Assembly: GCA_030278955.1 (NCBI GenBank)
Contig: JAOANR010000001.1
Location: 23,252,377-23,316,376, forward strand
Length of the DNA stretch: 64,000 bases
Direction: 5' to 3'
Source of the DNA: Hygrophila difformis
Lineage: Eukaryota > Streptophyta > Magnoliopsida > Lamiales > Acanthaceae
Shown one piece after another: positions 45,852 through 56,447 of the stretch (within the stretch, counting starts at the first letter, position 1; every line of letters begins with the position of its first letter). The notes below the pieces were generated by a model that was not told where the DNA came from, made no database searches, and saw only the letters and a program-made list of their open reading frames with translations. The position numbers were made by a program, and so were the translations under genes.

Positions 45852-47882
45852 TGTTATCGCTGGTATGCGACGAACAATAAATAGTAAGCCTTTGCAGGCT
45901 AAGACGGCTGAATCTGAATAAATTCTACCGTAAGATTGCGCCTTTCAATATAGAAAAACAATGAACAAGAATGGATTTCTTGCCCATTGCGAATTACAAG
46001 AACTAGCTATTAAAACTACGAAATAGACTACGGAAACTAAAGCTACGAACTAAGTCTACGAACTACGAAAAAGATAAAAACTCCTGTGGAGTGTTGAGTT
46101 GTGTGTTCCCCTCTTCGTTCTGCAGTGAGGTTGTATTTATAGATGCTTTGTGTGACCGCTTGAAGTAATATGGCGTCGTGGGAAATAACCGTCCAAAAGA
46201 TGACCCGCTTCCTCTTCCATATCCGCTTCGCTTGTATGGTGCGTAATCCTTAATGGCTCGGTTGGTCTTGTGTCACTCTATAGCTCGAAGCCGACTGTTA
46301 TATGGCCTTTGGTCAGTTATGGTTCGTTTTGCATTCTGAGAGGTTGCACATCCTTTGAGACATATCTAAGACCTCTTCTCACTGCCAAAACCTCCCTTGG
46401 TCGACCATGGACCCTCCCATGGGGTGTGGGCATGTTCCTCCCCTTGTCCAGGCTTCCGGTAGGTTGTATAACCCTCTTTCCGGCCATCCCGGGCCCTTTC
46501 GGAGCACTTAAACACTAAAAAGGAGGACCTTTCCCATGGGACTCCTCTTGGTCGACCCCTACACCTCCTTGGTCGACCATGGACCCTCCATGGGGTGTGG
46601 GCATGTTCCTCCCCCTGTCCAGGCTTCCGGTAGATCGTATAACCCTTTTCTGGCCATCCCGGGCCCGTTCGGAGCACTTAAACACTAAAAAGGAGGACCT
46701 TTCCCATGGGACTCCTCTTGGTCGACCCCTACACCTCCTTGGTCGACCATGGACCCTCCCATGGGGTGTGGGCATGTTCCTCCCCCTGCCCAGGCTTCCG
46801 GTAGGTCGTATAACCCCTTTCTGGCCATCCCGGGCCCGTTCGGAGCACTTAAACACTAAAAAGGAAGACCTTTCCCATGGGACTCCTCTTGGTCGACCCC
46901 TACACCTCCTTGGTCGACCATGGACCCTCCCATGGGGTGTGGGCATGTTCCTCCCCTGTCCAGGCTTCCGGCAGGTCGTATAACCCTTTTCTGGCCATCC
47001 CGGGCCCGTTCGGAGCATTTAAACACTAAAAAGGAGGACCTTTCCCATGGGACTCCTCTTGGTCGACCCCTACACCTCCTTGGTCGACCATGGACCCTCC
47101 CATGGGGTGTGGGCATGTTCCTCCCCCTGTCCAGGCTTCCGGTAGGTCGTATAACCCCTTTCTAGCCATCCCGGGCCCGTTCGGAGCACTTAAACACTAA
47201 AAAGGAGGACCTTTCCCATGGGACTCCTCTTGGTCGACCCCTACACCTCCTTGGTCGACCATGGACCTTCCCATGGGGTGTGGGCATGTTCCTCCCCCTG
47301 TCCAGGCTTCCGGTAGGTCGTATAACCCCTTTCTGGCCATCCCGGGCCCGTTCGGAGCACTTAAACACTAAAAAGGAGGATCTTTCCCATGGGACTCTTC
47401 TTGGTCGACCCCTACAGCCCCTTGGTCGACCATGGACCTTCCCATGGGGTGTGGGCATGTTCCTCCCCTGTCCAGACTTCCGGTAGGTTGTATAACCCGT
47501 TTCTGGCCATTCCGGGCCCATTTGGAGCACTTAAACAATGAAGAGGAGTTCCCATGTCCGTGACACATCCTGTGGTCGACCAAGACAGCCTTATTGGTCG
47601 ACCATAGACCCTCCCATGGGGTTCTGGCATGTAGCTTATCCCCATTTTACACCTCTGGATGTCCGGGGGACCGTTTCTGTAAATCCCGGGATGATTGTGG
47701 GATGATGGTATTGGCTCTCCCATGTAAAATATTACTATTATCATTTTTCAAAGCCATAAATATTGATATTAGATATTTTTATTCAATTAATCAAGTAATT
47801 TAATTTTTTAGGCCAACTTAATTGTCCCTATTAAATTACTTAAATCCCAATTTTTCCGGACATAATATTTTTTGTGATAACA
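45852..47882 (-). repeat. 3' LTR of the Tat element, 2031 bp
   Basis: Left LTR in the window. It carries eight GGTCGACCAT(G/A)G anchor points and so seven ~171-bp tandem intervals. It is 683 bp longer than the right LTR. Confidence 0.93.
46401..47598. repeat. ~171-bp tandem array in the 3' LTR, seven units
   Basis: Anchor TCGACCATGG recurs at 46401, 46573, 46743, 46914, 47084, 47255 and 47426, with TCGACCATAG at 47598: intervals of 170-172 bp. Each full unit contains the palindrome GGTCGACC twice, plus CCCATGGGG and ATCCCGGGCCC. Units are about 95% or more alike, which suggests recent unequal exchange or strand slippage. Open frames through it on both strands come from the repeat. Confidence 0.93.
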
Positions 47883-47887
47883 ATTTG

Positions 47888-47894
47888 CCCCCCC
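47888..47894 (-). promoter_or_regulatory. Polypurine tract of the Tat element
   Basis: Seven C on the plus strand, so GGGGGGG on the element's strand, five bases before the 3' LTR start (CAAAT then TGTTATC). This is the expected place for plus-strand DNA priming. Confidence 0.7.
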
Positions 47895-48009
47895 GATTCA
47901 AACATTTAAATAAATTTTAAATATTTGAATCAAATATTCAGGCATATCTAAATATTGAATAAAAATATTTAAACCCTAACAGGCTCTGGCCCAAGAGATC
48001 TTATCGTTC

Positions 48010-48016
48010 TATAAAA
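48010..48016 (+). promoter_or_regulatory. Possible TATA box for the antisense ORF
   Basis: TATAAAA lies in CGTTCTATAAAATCCCC, about 420 bp upstream of the plus-strand ATG at 48429. It lies inside the Tat element next to the 3' LTR. A promoter role is inferred from position and sequence only. Confidence 0.45.
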
Positions 48017-48428
48017 TCCCCAGTTTTTTACCTAGGCCAAATTTCTTCCCCTCTTTTTTTGTTGGCCGCCTCTTCTTCTCCACAGGCGCCCAAGAGAACT
48101 TTTTCTGTTAGCAAGTGCTATCACCAAGGATCCCTGCATTCAACTTCTGCATCTTTGCTTCATCACGGAAATAGATAACTTTATTAACAAATCTTGGCTT
48201 AATCAAATTTATAATTTCATAAGCCACATACACTTCAACCTGCAAACTAAAATATGGCTTCCCAACTTCATGCTTGACCATGTTTTAGTCGGCCAAATGG
48301 TTAGGGTTTGAAGGAATTTCGGCACCGTCATGTTGTATCTTCCCAATAAAAGGCGACTTATTTTTTCTAGCGCTATCATCCCATTTCAACATCTCCCACA
48401 CTCAATACTTCGCCAATACCTGTAGGTC

Positions 48429-48821
48429 ATGTCTACGGTGCCACAAGCGGTTACCCCTGATAATTGGTTGGGACAACTCCAACCATTCCTTGTGGGCAAC
48501 CACCCTGATGGAGATCACGCAGATGATCTAGAAATTCTTGACAGATGCAACGAAGCTGAGCATCTACTCTGTCGACAGAAACATCAATTAGAGGACATCA
48601 TAGGCTACTTTGATGAGCACGAAGATTTGGGCGTTCATCTACGACCTTTCTTGGACTTTCAAAACACCCTCAATGAAGTGCTCGAGGACCTCTCACAACA
48701 ACATCATACATACCAAAGCGAGGTTAAGGAATTCCAGACAAGCTGGGAGGACTTGCTTCCGCAGCTTCAGGCTCTGACCGACGAACATCCTATTCCCAGA
48801 GTTGTTCGTCGGTTCCGTTGA
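48429..48821 (+). CDS. Antisense accessory ORF of the Tat element
   Basis: A 130-codon intact ORF (MSTVPQAVTPDNW...) on the strand opposite to gag-pol, between integrase and the 3' LTR. Its stop lies six bases from the end of the integrase frame, so the two converge tail to tail. The product is acidic and rich in H, Q, E and L (EILDRCNEAEHLL, LEDIIGYFDEHEDLG, TLNEVLEDLSQQHH), with amphipathic stretches that could form coiled coil. I know no domain for it. Some Tat-lineage elements are known to carry extra antisense ORFs in this position, which supports reality. A TATA-like box lies upstream. Unlike gag-pol it has no break. Confidence 0.65.
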   Translation: MSTVPQAVTPDNWLGQLQPFLVGNHPDGDHADDLEILDRCNEAEHLLCRQKHQLEDIIGYFDEHEDLGVHLRPFLDFQNTLNEVLEDLSQQHHTYQSEVKEFQTSWEDLLPQLQALTDEHPIPRVVRRFR

Positions 48822-48827
48822 TCGCCT

Positions 48828-50165
48828 TCATTCTGTATTCACTTCCCAATACGATGGGAAGTATTTTTTCAAATAACGAGCATTTATGCTCTCATGCTTT
48901 TGTTTTCCATCCTTGTTAATAAGTGCAAATGCTCCATTTCCAAGATCAGTTTGGATGATGTAAGGTCCTTCCCAATTGGGGGACCATTTCCCCAGTTCGT
49001 CGTTTTTCTTTTGTAATGGCAAAACAGTTTTCCAAACTAAATCACCAACATGAAATGGATTGGCTCTAACCCACTTATTATAATACCGAGCCCTTCGTTG
49101 GGCTTCTCTTTCCATATTATCAATTGCCTTTAATCGGTCAGAGCTAGTTTGTTCTAATTCCCTCATAAGCATAGTCTCTTGGACTTCACTTGGAATTGTC
49201 CCCACATTCATTGTACGACTATTGGGCACCGTGATTTACATGGGCAGCACTGCATCTTGGCCATAAGTTAGCCTATATGGAGTGAATCCTGTGGCAGTAC
49301 TTTTGGTATTTCGACAGGCCCATAACGCCGTGGATAAATTCTCATGCCATTTCCTAGGCTTGTCCTCAATCATTTTCTTGATAATACTAATTAAAATTTT
49401 ATTGGCCGATTCAGCCTGGCCATTTGCTTGAGGATAGTAGGGGGATGAGTGGTAAAGCTTGATCTTAAATGAAGCTAAGTAATCAGTGAATTGCTCCCCA
49501 ACAAACACTGTCCCCCTATCTGTGGTGATAGTGTGAGGTATCCCATACCGATGAATAATATGTGAGTCGATGAAATCAATAACATCCTTCTGAGCTACTG
49601 ATTTCAAAGGAATAGCCTCCACCCACTTAGTAAAATAATCTGCCGCTACGATAATAAACTTATGTCCCTTGCTCGAGGGCGGATGGATCATCCCTATGAC
49701 GTCCATGGCCCAAGATTTAAAGGGCCATGGTTTGATCATATAATTCAAGTCACACACAGGGACATGTCTAAGATTAGCATGCCTCTGGCATGCCTCACAC
49801 CCTTGGGCATATTTAATACAATCTTCATATATTGTAGGCCAATAGTATCCATACCTATGGATAGTCCATCGCATGTTCAGGCCTGCCCTATGAGCTCCGC
49901 AAATGCCCTCGTGGACCTCTGCCATAACTTTCTTGGCTTCTGTTGGCCCTAAACATAACAGAAGAACATCTTCAATTGTTCGCTTATATAAATCTTCCCC
50001 AATAAGGATAAACCTTAAAGCCTTAGCCTTAAGTTTCTTATCATCAGTCTGGGGATTTTTAAAATAAGCAATGATCTCTGATCTCCAGTCAGATGGCGGC
50101 AATGCCATAGCGTCAGTGCTTAGTGGCGGAAGTAGGGTTGCCCCCCCCGGGTGCCGCAATATCAT
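48828..50165 (-). pseudogene. Integrase of the Tat element, with in-frame stop
   Basis: The frame opens at 50165. An HHCC zinc-binding module comes first (HRYGYYWPTIYEDC, then CEACQRH), followed by the DDE catalytic core with WAMDVIGM, TDRGTVFVG and the glutamate in NGQAESANK. An in-frame TAA at 49236-49238 interrupts it right after TYGQDAVLPM. The same frame resumes with a GPY/F-type C-terminal module (GDLVWK, WSPNWEGPY, LKKYFPS) down to 48828. Integrase inserts the cDNA copy. The stop makes the full protein unlikely. Confidence 0.9.
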
Positions 50166-52494
50166 TATTTAGTGGCGGAAGTAGGGTTGCCCCCCCGGGT
50201 GCCACAGTGTCGTTATTTAGTGGCGGAAGTAGTATTGCCTCCCCGGATGCCGCCATATCATTATTTAGTGGCAGAAGTAGGGTCGCCCCCCCGGGTGCCA
50301 CAGTGTCGTTATTTAGTGGCGGAAGAAGTATTGCCTCCCCGGGTGCCGCCATATCATTATTTAGTGGCGGAAGTAGGGTTGCCCCCCCGGGTGCCACAGT
50401 GTCGTTATTTAGTGGCGGAAGTAGTATTGCCTCCCCGGGTGCCGCCATATCATTATTTAGTGGCGGAAGTAGGGTTGCCCCCCCGGGTGCCACAGTGTCG
50501 TTATTTAGTGGCGGAAGTAGTGTTGCCTCCCCGGGTGCCATACTACCTGACTCATCAAGCATGAGACTATCTACTTCCCTTTGGCTTCCCTCTACGCAAG
50601 GTGTCTCATTCCCTTCGTGGGGTTTTTCACCACTAGGTATGGCGGTTGTTAGTTCATTGATCTCCCCCTTAGGGCGATATTTTGAGGCGAGCTGAGCCAA
50701 GCGATTGGCTTCTTCATTTTCGTCACGTGAGATTTGTTCGAACGTCACGTCCGCAATTTTAGCTAATAAGTCATGAACCCGGTTTTGATATCCCATCAGG
50801 GTGGAATTCTTACAACCATAGGCCCCGAGCACTTGGTTGATAACTAATTGCGAATCTCCCTTAATAATCACTGCTTGGGCCTTCCTCATAATCAATGTTT
50901 CCAACCCTAAAATGAGGGCTTCGTATTCTGCTGAATTATTAGTCATTGGTCCCAATTCTATATAGACTTTAATCTTTTGTTGATTGGGACCATAAATACT
51001 AACCCCGGCCCCTGCTCGAGTATTAGTTGCAGAGCCATCGAAGTATAAGACCCATGGTGTTGTGCCTACACTTTCAATTTCCAAATCCCATTCCTCATTA
51101 AGGTCGACGGAATGGTCGGCCAAGAATTCTGCTACCACTTGCCCCTTTATGGCTGTGATAGGAACGTGATTTAAGGAAAATGGGGTTAATTTCACCGCCC
51201 AATCCAATAACCGACCTTTCATTCGAGGTCTTTTAAGTAAAAATTTAATAATGTTGTGCTTGGTCACTACATCAGTGTCCCTAGGCAGGATATAGTGTTC
51301 GAGTTTTGTGCAAGCATACACCAAGGAGAAACATAGTTTCTCCACAAAATGATAATTCAACTCGGGCCCTGCTAATGTCTTGCTCAGATAATATATGGCC
51401 CTTTCTTTTCCATCATCCCAATCTTGTGCCAATAAACAGCCAATGGCTACATCAGATGAAGCCAAATAAAGCTTTAGCCTTTTGTCCGGCCTAGGCGGTA
51501 CAAGAACATGAGGGTTGATGAGTGATGTCTTGATCACTTCTAGGGCTTCATCTTGCTCAGGACCCCATTCAATGTTAGTTCCTGTTTTTCCTTTAAGCAA
51601 TTTTGTTAGAGGTTTCATTTTACCAGCAGCGTTGGCTATGAACCTTCTAAGATAATTAACCTTGCCCAATAAGCTTTGTACTTCTTTAATTGTTCGGGGT
51701 GGAGGAATGTTGATGATAGCCTTAGCTTTATTTGCATCAACCTCTATCCCTCGTTGATGAATGAGAAAACCCAAGAAATTGCCAGCCGACACCCCAAAGG
51801 CACATTTCGTAGGGTTCATTTTAAGGTTATATTTCCTCATTCTGACAAATGCTTCCTCTAGGTCTACTAGATGTTGGCTAAACTCTGATGATTTGATGAT
51901 TACATCATCAATATATACTTCCAAAGTTTTGCCAATTAAATCTTGGAATATGGTGTTCATTGCCCTTTGGTAGGTGGCTCCGGTATTTTTCAAACCAAAA
52001 GGCATTACCACCCACTCATATATTCCTATAGCTCCAGGACATCTGAATGCCGTCTTGGCAATGTCCTCTTCAGCCAGGTTAATCTGATTATATCCAGCAT
52101 AGCCGTCCATTAAAAATAGGATTTTATGGCCAGCTGCTGCATCGATCAACATGTCAGCAATTGGCATGGTATACTCGTCCTTGGGTGTGGCCAAGTTCAA
52201 GTCCCTAAAGTCTATACAGACTCCCATTTTACCATTTTTCTTGGTAACAGGGACTATGTTAGACAACCACTCGGCATATCTACAAGGTCGGATGAATTTG
52301 GCATCCAACAACTTTTTAATTTCTTCAGTAATCTTCGGCATCAATTCTGGGTTAAAACGTCTAGGTGCTTGTTTTACAGGTCGATAATTGGGCTTGATAG
52401 GGAGACGATGTTCTATTAGTTTCCTATCCAGCCCTGGAAAATCAGTATAATCCCAAGCAAGGCAATCCTGATGTTTTGCCACTAATTGTGCCAA
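50113..52494 (-). CDS. Reverse transcriptase, RNase H and extra RNase H of the Tat element
   Basis: A 793-codon open frame. Reverse transcriptase spans about residues 35-215 with the catalytic YIDD at 194-197, and RNase H about 335-460. The usual first catalytic aspartate of that RNase H is not seen at LYLASSDVA, as is common in this lineage. A second, archaeal-type RNase H follows at about 480-625 (LYFDGSATNTRAGAG, NNSAEYEALILGL, IKGDSQLV, DENEEANRLA). A 16-residue repeat then fills the C-terminus. It copies element RNA into DNA in the virus-like particle. The frame is lost at both ends: upstream near 52515 from the protease ORF, and downstream in the repeat before integrase. Confidence 0.93.
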   Translation of the reverse strand: MAQLVAKHQDCLAWDYTDFPGLDRKLIEHRLPIKPNYRPVKQAPRRFNPELMPKITEEIKKLLDAKFIRPCRYAEWLSNIVPVTKKNGKMGVCIDFRDLNLATPKDEYTMPIADMLIDAAAGHKILFLMDGYAGYNQINLAEEDIAKTAFRCPGAIGIYEWVVMPFGLKNTGATYQRAMNTIFQDLIGKTLEVYIDDVIIKSSEFSQHLVDLEEAFVRMRKYNLKMNPTKCAFGVSAGNFLGFLIHQRGIEVDANKAKAIINIPPPRTIKEVQSLLGKVNYLRRFIANAAGKMKPLTKLLKGKTGTNIEWGPEQDEALEVIKTSLINPHVLVPPRPDKRLKLYLASSDVAIGCLLAQDWDDGKERAIYYLSKTLAGPELNYHFVEKLCFSLVYACTKLEHYILPRDTDVVTKHNIIKFLLKRPRMKGRLLDWAVKLTPFSLNHVPITAIKGQVVAEFLADHSVDLNEEWDLEIESVGTTPWVLYFDGSATNTRAGAGVSIYGPNQQKIKVYIELGPMTNNSAEYEALILGLETLIMRKAQAVIIKGDSQLVINQVLGAYGCKNSTLMGYQNRVHDLLAKIADVTFEQISRDENEEANRLAQLASKYRPKGEINELTTAIPSGEKPHEGNETPCVEGSQREVDSLMLDESGSMAPGEATLLPPLNNDTVAPGGATLLPPLNNDMAAPGEAILLPPLNNDTVAPGGATLLPPLNNDMAAPGEAILLPPLNNDTVAPGGATLLLPLNNDMAASGEAILLPPLNNDTVAPGGATLLPPLNNDIAAPGGGNPTSATKH
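50122..50555 (-). repeat. 48-bp coding minisatellite between RNase H and integrase
   Basis: Nine copies of a 48-bp unit start with AGTGGCGG on the plus strand at 50122, 50171, 50219, 50267, 50315, 50363, 50411, 50459 and 50507. Two alternating versions encode APGGATLLPPLNND and APGEAILLPPLNND. The unit at 50122 is 49 bp because its C run has eight instead of seven bases; this shifts the frame between RT and integrase. Confidence 0.9.
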
Positions 52495-52514
52495 CTCATT
52501 TTGTTGGTCTCTTG

Positions 52515-54835
52515 TCAGTAACCACTGACCATTATTGGTCGTCGTTTTTCCTCATTGCCAATATTAAACTCAACCAATGGGTCTTGCGCATACACTGTTG
52601 GCTCAGGTTTCTCTAATAACTCTGGCCATTCATAAACATAGTTTTTAGGTTCGGTCCCTTCTTGGCATGAATTTAAAGACATAACTGGCAATGAATCGGA
52701 AATAATAACTTCATTAATTAGACTCGACATATACAATTATTTTTGCAGAAATTAATATTTCTGGCTATCGAGCCACTTACAGATCACACTAACTAATAGA
52801 AAATATACCCCTGCCTTGTTAACTTGCAGTTAGGCATGGGGCATGCACTGATGATACCACTCATGCTAATTGGTGGTATAGCAGATTCATAGAGTACGGC
52901 ATCGCTTGTACTGTTGCCGATGTATCCCTGGAATGGATTCTGATGAGCATTGACGGTGATCACTTCTGAGCCCTCCCAGAATAAGAGTTTTTGGTGTAGG
53001 GTGGAGGGGACGCACTTAGCAGTGTGAATCCAGTCACGACCAAGTAGTGCAGAATACGTGGTGGGGGTATCCACCACGAACAGAACAGTTGATACGACCT
53101 TGGGCCCGACGCCAATTTGTGCAGTCAGCATGCCCAATGGTTTAGTAGTATGCCCATTGAACCCTGCCAACTCTAAATCAGCTTCCACCAGGTCCTCTTT
53201 GGTCTTCCCGATCTTCTTGAGCGTGGTAAGTGGTATGATATTGTAAACCGCCCCATTGTCCACGAACACCCTGTTGAACCTTCTCCCATTGATGTGGGCT
53301 TGGACGTACAATGGTTTGAGATGTCGTGGAGCATCTACGGATAGTGGTTCAAAGATTATGGGAGGAACATCCTCACACATTACCTCTGGTTCTTCATCAT
53401 CATATGCGGCATGGATGTAAGCCCACGCAGGTTCTTCTAAAGACTTGACACTGGCATTGTCATGTTCAACTTCCAGTTCCGGTATATTCACCTGTGTCAT
53501 GTTAATGGTCATTGCCACGACAGTATCGTCTTTAGATGCCTCATTTTCCTGCACCAATGCATTTGGTGCGGATTCGTCGCATTTCTGTTTTTTGGGCGAC
53601 TCATGGTCTTCTTGCGTGACGGTATTTCCAGTCTGCCCTTCATCGACCATTAAGGCATCTAATTCCTCTGGAGTAAAATCCCCAAATTGTGTCTGGGCGA
53701 GGTCGTCCTCTAAATCGTATGGGACTTTGTTCATCCTTTGGCAATATGCACACTGGAGACCTTCTGTCACCCATGCCCCGTCTTTAAGTTCATCCGAAGG
53801 ATCAGAGGCAGTAGTACCAGCCGTTTGAGGTTCGGCTTGGACACCCGCCTTATCAGATTTATCTACCAAAGTAGATTTGCCATTGTTGGCAGCAACTTCC
53901 TTTTCGTCTGCATCTCTTTCCTTGCGACATGGGCCATTTAGGCCCCACATTGACAAAGGGGTCTTTGTAGGGAGTATAGGAGTACTCATCGTCGAACTAC
54001 TGCTACCCCTATGGGTTGCCGCATACTGTCTTTTGGCCCTGCGTATCTGTGTCCGCGTCATTCCAGGGAACCTGGGATCCACATCTACTGGAGGAGGAAG
54101 GACATTGTTCATCCATGTATTGTCGTAGGCCATAGGTGGCCTTCGTGTGGGCTTTTTCCAAACCATTGCCCCATTAATGATTTGAACCTCGTAGGTTCCA
54201 TCAGGGTATGTCCACGTCTGTGCAATAGGTCCTCGATGTGGCTGGAGAGTAGGTGGAGTCCGGCTACTGGTATATCTAGGTGACCAGCCGTACCTTCCCC
54301 TACTTCTTTCATCGGAACGACCACGCTTGTGCCACTTAGATGGCCCATGGTATTGGCGAATATTTCGCTCATCACCGTTGGGGTTTCCCCCTACCACATT
54401 ATTTGGTGGTGGAAACCTTCTGGTGTATCCTGAAGGATGTGTATCACTTTCACCCTGTTGTGGGCGAGTTTGTTTAGTGCCTGATGGCCCTTGTTCAGGC
54501 CTGGCAGCTTCAGAAGGTCCTGCTTGCACCATCGCTGTGGTGATTGGCGGAAAAGGTTCTTCGTCCACTCCCATCTGAAAAAACTTCAAACGACCAGTAC
54601 GCAAGGCTTTGTTGATTTCCAGTTTGAAGTGACGACACTGGGACGTCGTGTGGGTAAAGGAACTATGCATTTTGCAATAATTCCGGCCCTTAACTTCTTC
54701 GGTGGTGGCCAATTGTTGGCCTTTCGGTAGTCTCAATTGTCCTTCTTTCAAGAGGACATCAAAGATCTCGTCTGCTTTGCTAACAACGAAAAGTGGTTCT
54801 TCATCGGCCCCCATTTTTTGGGGGTATTTTACCAC
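52515..54835 (-). pseudogene. Zinc-knuckle and protease part of gag-pro, Tat element
   Basis: A 680-codon frame (54835-52793) holds a CKMH...SQCRHF zinc-knuckle-like motif near its N-terminus, a long low-complexity basic and proline-rich stretch, and a retropepsin-like active site VDNGAVYNIIP near 53255. The loop reads DNGA rather than the usual D[ST]GA, a form seen in plant Tat elements. A further 73-codon piece (52736-52515) follows after a stop. Protease cleaves the polyprotein. The frame differs from both gag upstream and RT downstream, so at least two shifts are present. Confidence 0.8.
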
Positions 54836-56426
54836 TAGTTACAACCCTCCTGGCGGCGTTAGGTTGCAACTTAGGGCAAGGGAACGGTTTCCCTTTCACC
54901 AACTCCGCTACCGCCTGCTCGGCAACTTCTCCACCGTTGAGAATCTCCATACATGCAACCTCACTATCAATCTCCATATCCGAGTATTCGTACTCGTTTG
55001 TCTCTATGCTAGTTATAGGACGGTATTTTTTGGGATTAGCCACAGATCCTTCGTCTTTAAATAGAGTTTCGAGGCGAATGGCTTTGGAAGCCAATGCGGA
55101 GAGGTCTGGGATATCGTGGGCAGTTAGTTGTGCCCTATACGTGAGAGCCATATTTCTGACCACTATCTTGGTCAATTCAGAATCGCTCAAGGCGGTTGAG
55201 CAGCGAGACTTTAACCGCCTCACACGTTCTATGAACGCAATTACGGACTCCTTCGGTAGTTGTTTGGCATCCACTATGTCAGTAACTGACACTGTTGGTA
55301 CGGGATTGAAGAAACGTGTGTGGAATGCTGCTTCCATGTCCTCCCACGTCCTAAAGTGTCCTGGGGGGAGGTTAGAAAACCACGAAAAAGCGTTTTTGGT
55401 TAAGGATAAGGAAAATAATTGCATTTTATAATATGGATTACGGGCATTTTCCCCGAGCTGGGCAGTAAATCGCCCTATGTGCTCTATAGTGGATGCGTCA
55501 TCTTCACCAGAAAATGTCGAGAAATTAGGGACCCTGAATCCTCGAGGAAGTGGGTAGTCACGTGTTATAGCCTCTGGGTAAGGCTTTCGGTATGCCATTC
55601 GACCGGTTGGCCGTACAGTGAAGCCAAATTGATCTCGTAACATATCTGCTAAAATATCGGGATCGATGGCAGGGCCTTGTGGAGGGGCTGGCATATTAGG
55701 ATTGGGATTATAGCAATCAACTGGCATCCCCAGGTTTTGGGGAGTGTGTATCATGGGAGGTGCGTAATAATTGTTGGGACCCGACGGATTGGCCACAGGT
55801 GGCCTCCATGGTTCATGATTTCCACCTAGCTCTCCCATTGGCCGGATTGGAGATGTATCCACTGGATAGTTCTCCACACTGGTAGGGACAAAGGCAGGTT
55901 GTCCTCCCAATGGAATACTGTTAGGGTAGGTCGCCGCCGGCCGCTTGCCCCTGTTATTACTGACTTCCGGCCGATCATAATTCTATGACTGCACCTCTCC
56001 CGCGCCAAAAGTTGGCATAACTGGGAGGGGAGTGAGCATCTGGCCTTGCCCTGAGGGTAGGCCACTTGCTGTCCTCGGTGGGAAATTGCCTAAGTTGGCC
56101 ACAGACGGCCCTTGGGCAAAGAATCCCTGATAATGTGGTGAGGCTTGTGCGGATAACTCATTCCGCATAGCAGCCAGACGGCTGTCCAATAATTCAGTAA
56201 TTTGATTCATTAGATTTGGTATTAAGTCCATAGGTGTAGCGTTAACACCGGTAGTATTATGCCCTGTCGTGGGCGGCACAGGTGGTGGCGGAATTCCGCC
56301 AGTAGTAGTGCTAGTGGATGTTCTTGGCGTGGACATATTTATCCGTGATATCACTCGTGATCTTAACACCAAGCTATCCAAACTTTCCAAATTTGATAAT
56401 TGATCTATAGTAGACGTTTCAATCAT
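54801..56426 (-). pseudogene. gag of the Tat element, with in-frame stop
   Basis: The ATG at 56426 lies about 20 bases from the 5' LTR. The N-terminus is rich in S, T and P (STSTTTGGIPPPPVPP). An in-frame TAG at 55983-55985 interrupts it; the same frame continues from 55910 to 54801. The second part contains the retrotransposon gag core: FNWFSNLPPG-like FSWFSNLPPGHFRTWEDM, AFHTRFFN, QLPKESVIAFIERVRRL. Gag forms the virus-like particle. A frame change near 54801-54835 separates it from the zinc-knuckle region. Confidence 0.85.
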
Positions 56427-56429
56427 CTC

Positions 56430-56446
56430 CCACTGTGGTCGCCAAA
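56430..56446 (-). promoter_or_regulatory. Primer-binding site region of the Tat element
   Basis: Just inside the 5' LTR the element's strand reads TTTGGCGACCACAGTGGG. TTTGGCG-type sequences at this place are usual PBSs in plant Tat and Athila elements. I do not assign the tRNA. Confidence 0.65.
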
Positions 56447-56447
56447 T

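Noticed and set aside
46366..47583. Many ORFs of 68-167 codons on both strands in the Tat LTR array
   Set aside because: The ~171-bp unit is divisible by three, so open frames repeat by chance; the same occurs at 56866-57496.
50123..50695. Plus-strand ORFs of 190 and 137 codons with repeated LFSGGS or YLVAEV
   Set aside because: They are antisense to the 48-bp coding minisatellite in the RT-integrase linker, whose length keeps all frames open.
49662..54578. Plus-strand ORFs of 60-130 codons across the Tat gag-pol
   Set aside because: They are shadows of the minus-strand polyprotein; only 48429-48821 lies outside it and looks independent.
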